From Diatrype stigma (Eukaryota > Ascomycota > Sordariomycetes > Xylariales > Diatrypaceae), in NCBI GenBank assembly GCA_022225965.2, contig JAKJXP020000006.1, forward strand, positions 124,001 to 188,000: a stretch of DNA of 64,000 nt, written 5' to 3'. This document shows, in pieces, positions 59,350 to 64,000 of the stretch. Each line of letters opens with the position of its first letter. The stretch's first letter is position 1. Under the pieces are notes generated by a model. That model was not told the DNA's origin. It was given only the letters and a program-made list of their open reading frames with translations, and did no database searches. Position numbers and translations under genes: made by a program.

Positions 59350-60453
59350 CTATACAACTTGAGACCTAGTCTGGCGCTCCTCAAACCAAGCTTCCACAGT
59401 GCCGGTATGAAATTCGGCGACCTGTCGGGGTTCCGGCCGGTCCTCCTTGTCCAGGTCCTCCCACTTCGGCCCGTACAGCAAGAAGTCCCTGGGTTTCAGG
59501 TTCGGGTGCGGCGGCAACAAGGCCACGTCGAACTCCCTGGCCAGCAGGACGTCAGCAGTGCCTAGTATCTCGTCCACCCTAACCAAATCTTTCCCACTAG
59601 GCCACTCTTCATCTTCTTCTTCATCGTCGGTTGGACTGCGTCTCAAGCACCCTCTGAGGAACTCAATAACAGGTACATCTCCCCTCTGCCAGTTTCGGGC
59701 GGGGCCAGGTTCGGTGCCGGGGGCGACGGCATCCGTACTCAAACCGCCACGATTTTTCCGAAGGCCGAAGAGGACCCCGAGGAGATCACTCTTCCTATCG
59801 GCCGCCAGCAACGCAGAAGCCCCCCCGTGCCACGCGACGAGGTGGCGCATGCGCACGGCATCCTCGTCGTCCCCCTCGCCATCATCGGCGAAGAAGTCGT
59901 AGCGGACGACGCTGTGGCCCAGCAGGCGGTAGGCGCGGTCGCCGGGCCGGCCGGCGATCTCGAAGAAGCGGGCGCAGACGGCCACGGACCGGGCCGCGGG
60001 CCGCTGGACGAGCATGCGGCGCCAGCTGGCGCCGGGGGCGGCGAAGCGCGGCTCCTGCAGGTCGTTCCGCAGTAACAGGTGGTCGCGGGCGTGGCGGGGG
60101 GACCAGAACAACTCGGCCGGGATCCGCCACCGGTACAGCTGGGCGTTGCTGCTGATCTCGGGGCTGGAGGGGCGGCGGCGCCCCGCGCTGCCGCCCCACG
60201 CCCAGAATACCTTCCCGAGCTTGCAGAAGCGATGGAGGAGGAGGGGGGTCGGGCGCGTTGGCCGGTGGTGCTCTTGCTCTTGGCGCCGGTTCGGGATCGG
60301 GCGGAAGCAGAGGGCGCTCTGGAGCGCGGGCGAGCCCGAGATCAGGGCGTGCCACTGCCGGCTGACCCGCTGGGCCGAGACCAGGAGGTGCTGCGGCTTG
60401 AGCTGCAGGAGGATGTGCTCGAGCAATTCTGGGGTGTTGAGGACTTCCTCCAT
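59350..60453 (-). CDS. F-box-like protein
   Basis: Single exon, 367 aa. Residues ~1-48 read as an F-box: LNTPELLEHILLQLKPQHLL, then VSAQRVSRQWHALISGSPAL, with the LP-position, Leu-rich helices and W of the consensus. F-box proteins bind Skp1 and serve as substrate receptors of SCF ubiquitin ligases. The remainder lacks WD or LRR repeats; it is Arg/Asp/Glu-rich, with an acidic patch (DDEEEDEEW) and a basic central segment. The pattern (short F-box plus a weakly conserved ~300-residue tail, SPALQSALCFRP after the F-box) is common in expanded F-box families of Sordariomycetes. Substrate unknown. Confidence 0.82.
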   Translation of the reverse strand: MEEVLNTPELLEHILLQLKPQHLLVSAQRVSRQWHALISGSPALQSALCFRPIPNRRQEQEHHRPTRPTPLLLHRFCKLGKVFWAWGGSAGRRRPSSPEISSNAQLYRWRIPAELFWSPRHARDHLLLRNDLQEPRFAAPGASWRRMLVQRPAARSVAVCARFFEIAGRPGDRAYRLLGHSVVRYDFFADDGEGDDEDAVRMRHLVAWHGGASALLAADRKSDLLGVLFGLRKNRGGLSTDAVAPGTEPGPARNWQRGDVPVIEFLRGCLRRSPTDDEEEDEEWPSGKDLVRVDEILGTADVLLAREFDVALLPPHPNLKPRDFLLYGPKWEDLDKEDRPEPRQVAEFHTGTVEAWFEERQTRSQVV

Positions 60454-60958
60454 GGCTCATCGAGTAGGTAGTTACTTATCACCCTTGTGCAGCCCAATGG
60501 AGTGAAAGGCTCATTCTACAGAAGATTCGATTGTCGATGGAACGGGTGGGTACTTCGTAGGCTGGGAGAAAGTGGAGAAGCGATGGTGATGGGTCGAAGC
60601 TGAACAAGTACCCAATCACGTAATATACACTTCATTAGGTACCTATCAGCCCTATATTCAGCGCACCTCAGCGCACCTCAGCGGAGCTGCACTAACTAAC
60701 TCATGCTAACTGACGCATCAACGCATAGGTACACACGGATACGCATGATTATTCAGAACCAGCGCACTTTTCCTATTTACTCTATTATATCCAACATGCT
60801 CGTAATCATACCCTGAAAATAAAAATGAAAGAATAAGTCCATCGGTCACTAGATTGGATGTCCGTTCCAAGCCCCTTCCCCTCCTTGGTCGCTGCTACGG
60901 GACTCCGAGCTTTCTTTATATACCTTAGAGTAGGTACCTTACCTACGAGGAACCTTAC
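60454..60958. other. Intergenic
   Basis: About 500 bases. A tandem GCGCACCTCA repeat (two copies, about 60660-60679) is the only feature seen. Confidence 0.5.
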
Positions 60959-62856
60959 CTACGGGCTCTCCGGTTTCCTCGCGTACACTACGCGCTGAGG
61001 CAAGTACGCGTGGATGCCCTTGTTGCGCAGCTCTTTGCGGTACGTCATCAGGAACAGCCGCATCTCATCCAGAGACCGCTCCAGGACCGTATTCCACATG
61101 AACATGACATAACCTGTGGGGGCAGCGCTTAGTCGTGCATGTTTCCGGTGGTTATCATCACCATCGCTCTCAGGATCGGCTCACCTTCTAGGTCTTCCTC
61201 GAGCGTGTACTGGGCCCACTGCCCGATCTCTCGGAGTCTGGGGTCGGCGGGCCATCCGCCCATGGGAATCTCGAGAAAAATGTATGTTAGTAATGATACG
61301 TAGGTAATCTGCGTATTATTACCGCCCAGATTTGGATCCGGGAAAACGTACCTTCAGATCCTTGACGGTGATGTCGACGAAGCCGGCGGCCTGGATGCTG
61401 CTGCGCTGGATGTCGTCGGTGACGATGGTGAAGGGGCGGCCGAGCTTCTTGCCGCCCTCGACGAACAGGTCGTGCCACATGTTCATGGCCGAGTCGGGCT
61501 TCACGGTGCCGTCGTCGCAGCGGTACTCGGGCTCGACCTCGAAGGTCTCGATCCAGCCGCCCGGCTTGAGCGCCGCGTACGCCTGCCGGAACAGCCGCGG
61601 CCAGTCCGCGATCCCCCCCAGCAGGTACCGCATGTGCACGTAGTCGAGGCTGCCCGGCTCGAACGTCCACTCCTGCTCCGCGTCGTCGATCTCGAACTTC
61701 ACGTTCGGCGGGTTCCACGACGGCTGGATCGGCGACAGGTCCGTGCCGATCACCTCGCAGTTGGGGTACAGATCCGCCATGTCGCTATCGAGAAAATCGG
61801 TTAGCTTCTCTCTTCCTCCCCCTCCCCCTTTTCTATCCCTTGTCTCATTTGTCTTGTTTGGCGCAATTTGGACAAGCAACATGTGATGGGTGCGCGAGAG
61901 AATGAGTGCAGTATTACATTGCCCATATGCCTACATTGGCTGGTAAGCAAGTCCCGAGGCAGCAAAGCTTGGGAGGAGAGTCTCACCTGTGGCTGTTCCA
62001 ACATCAAGAACTTTCTGGAACAAACGTTAGTTTAGGTGTTGATACGCCGCTGTATGCAAGCGGGAGAGAAGATCCCTCACCTCTATGTCATCCTTCAGGG
62101 GCGCCAGGAAAAGCTTGCCACCAAGGCAGAGAGTCAGGACATGATGACTACAGAAACGTTAGATGGTGGGCATGAGACGGAGTCTAAGGACGATGCGGAT
62201 GTATATCTCACTTCATGTCCATCGCCTCGTTTTGACGGTCATCGTTGGGCCCCCAGTACTTATCGGAACCGTGCCTCTCGCTATGGTAGGTACGGCCATT
62301 GAGAGTGCGATATTCTAGGATACTGGCAGACAGTGACGCTGTCGAACTTTCTCTGTAGTCAATGATGTATCAGCACCAGTTACCAGTTACCAGTTACCAG
62401 CACCATTGTGCTCCGCATCCATTTTGGCACCGCTCCATGCATCTATCTCCATACCAGCCCCACTGGCAACCTGAGGCGTCGTGTCGTCGCATACCTGTCG
62501 TCTCCACCAAATGCCGAGTCCGCATCATCATCGGGCTGATTGTTTTCGGCGCAACCATTGCCATTGCCGTTGTCAGTATCGCGTTCAATTGGACATGTCG
62601 TTACCAGAGAGTAGAGTCAGGCGGCTTATAGTGTTCTTACATCGTGGGCGGCTACTTCGATTGGTGCATCCGCCTCAATTGGTGCTCCTGCATCAAGTGG
62701 CGCCGCAGCTGGAGGGCTTGCGGTTGGAGGGCTTGTCCCAGCTGCAGGCTCAGCGGTTGGCTCTCGCGATTGAGATGCGGTTGGCCCTCGGGGCGTCGTC
62801 GCCTGGGCGGCAGCGGCAGAGGAGGAACCGGGCTCGGGGCTTCTTGGGCTGGCCAT
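60959..62856 (-). CDS. LaeA-like TAM-domain methyltransferase
   Basis: Nine exons on the minus strand: 62641-62856, 62495-62535, 62212-62352, 62081-62147, 61987-62014, 61918-61930, 61352-61784, 61185-61269 and 60959-61113, giving 392 aa with the frame kept at every junction. An Ala/Pro/Ser-rich disordered start is followed by the family's [20 protein letters not shown] and [11 protein letters not shown], then class I SAM-methyltransferase motif [28 protein letters not shown] (motif II), [16 protein letters not shown] and [16 protein letters not shown]. The form matches the large LaeA/UMTA group, some of which control secondary metabolism and development; substrate is unknown. Exon 6 is only 13 nt and lies inside motif I. 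Not clustered with biosynthetic genes here. Confidence 0.9.
61918..61930 (-). other. 13-nt microexon of the methyltransferase gene
   Basis: GCATATGGGCAAT on the minus strand, preceded by ATGTAG and followed by GTAATA. It supplies the codons for Gly-Ile-Trp-Ala-Ile that complete SAM motif I between exons ending ...ACAG and starting CGACATG. Without it the motif is broken and the frame shifts. Confidence 0.8.
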
Positions 62857-63939
62857 TTTAACTGGAATATCAACCTACAAAAGAAGGTCGAAAATTTAGG
62901 ACGGGAAGGTCGTGATGCATAAAATATCTAGTTCGTCGAAAACTTGGAGCATACGAGTGGGCAAGTTTGACCCATAACAACCCATAACAGGGAGTATAAA
63001 TCGAGAACGGCAGCTTACCATTCCACGGAGTAACGTTAGATGCGGGGTGCCAACGGTTCCACCTTGCTAACCAGTTTACCAAGAGCAAATGAGAATGCAG
63101 TCGTTTGCCAGGGGGCTCGGCGGGGGTTGGCTCAAATAAGAACAGCTAACTAACGGTCCTCGGGAGTCGGAATAGCCAGGTTCATTGGAGGGAGGCTAAC
63201 GACCAAGAGGATTAACCAGCCAACTTCAGGGCGCCCGTTCAGAGCAATCACTTATACTCAATGCTCTACAAACGCTTCAATATCCGACTCTTTTAGAGGA
63301 TATGGCACGTCGGGTTGTGGCTTACGGGGGGGTTTGGGGGTGCTACGTGAATAAAGTATATAGACACCAAATTCTACCAGTAAGGGGCGTAGAATGTATA
63401 ATGGCACTGGGCTATAGCCCGACTACTATACGCTATTACTTTAAAGATTGGATCCAGAAGAGCGCTAATGGGAGGTACCATCTACTCGGAATGGATAATA
63501 CTGTCCAATTGTCGAAGGATGTTATCTCATAGTCAGCTTAAAGAGGTCTGTCTGTAGATTCGACAAGTGATTCTCATGAGAAATCAAATGCATGATCTCC
63601 AAAGGGAATTGATATCCCACACTAGCTAACCATACGGCCCAGGAGTGCTCTTCGGTCCTCTTCTGTCAAATAGTTCACTCTCACTTGCGAATAACAAGGC
63701 CAACCGTGAATATACAGTATCATGTACGATATTGAAGCAACTAAGAAGTGATAGAACCCTGGCTGATGGGCGGCGCGTTCAGACAGACAGGCAGGCAGAG
63801 CCGTCTCCACCGAAGCCAATCCAAACATGACGCGGCAGCTGATTTGGGATTGGGTTGCCCGCCAACCTAGATCTACCGCGGCATCTTGGTGGGCGGACAG
63901 GAAGGCGACGAAGAACCATAGTTCTCATAGGACCCGAGG
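62857..63939. other. Intergenic
   Basis: About 1.1 kb upstream of the methyltransferase gene. The 76-codon frame at 63302-63532 reads GYSPTTIRYYFKDWIQKSAN and might be a gene or transposon relic, but I cannot place it. Confidence 0.45.
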
Positions 63940-64000
63940 TTACCCGCCGAGAACCATCTGCCTCAGGATCTTCGACAGGAAGAAGAGGTTCTTGGGCGGA
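63940..64000 (-). CDS. Possible C-terminus of a gene extending past the window
   Basis: On the minus strand the last 61 bases read PPKNLFFLSKILRQMVLGG and then TAA (63940-63942). The sequence has the composition of coding DNA. The product cannot be named from 19 residues, and it may be chance. Confidence 0.3.
   Translation of the reverse strand, partial: PPKNLFFLSKILRQMVLGG

Overview
This is nuclear DNA of a filamentous ascomycete, most likely Sordariomycetes. Evidence: protein genes with 50-110 nt GT-AG introns and CTRAC branch sites, a Pezizomycotina gene set (Cdc11-type septin, LaeA-like TAM-domain methyltransferase, PTH11/rhodopsin-like membrane protein, GH76 mannanase, small cysteine-rich secreted protein), a split tRNA-Gly gene, and a transposon degraded by C-to-T/G-to-A changes typical of repeat-induced point mutation (RIP). 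Genes are sparse: sixteen full-length coding genes, one probable gene end at the right edge and one tRNA in 64 kb, with long non-coding spacers.

Layout. 0-4 kb: septin (+) converging on a Bax-inhibitor-1 family gene (-). 5.6-11.6 kb: a complete Ty3/Gypsy LTR retrotransposon on the minus strand, with 187-bp LTRs and heavy RIP damage, carrying a nested tRNA-related repeat element at 8.8-9.25 kb. 12.9-14.7 kb: Lag1-type ceramide synthase. 16.3-20.2 kb: a 1282-residue low-complexity acidic protein of unknown function. 20.8-29.3 kb: small secreted protein, tRNA-Gly(GCC), a mitochondrial-type acyl-CoA synthetase and an Och1-like glycosyltransferase, all on the minus strand. 32-36 kb: a small coiled-coil protein, a 121-residue hypothetical protein and a DUF3237-like protein. 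36.5-41.6 kb: cytochrome P450 (-) and a seven-helix PTH11/rhodopsin-like protein (+), divergent. 42.8-43.7 kb: synaptobrevin R-SNARE. 45.1-46.2 kb: an AT-rich relic with 50-bp terminal inverted repeats. 48.5-50.4 kb: GH76/Dfg5-like protein. 54.6-57.3 kb: a single-pass membrane protein and a low-complexity protein. 57.5 kb: an assembly gap of Ns between homopolymer runs. 59.3-62.9 kb: F-box protein and a nine-exon LaeA-like methyltransferase with a 13-nt microexon.

The genes do not form an obvious pathway or biosynthetic cluster. Themes that recur are membrane and cell-surface biology: septin, ceramide synthesis, SNARE, Och1-like transferase and cell-wall mannanase. All exon boundaries were inferred by eye from splice consensus and frame continuity. 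Each multi-exon model given here sums to an open frame. Functions rest on recognised motifs, not on database searches.
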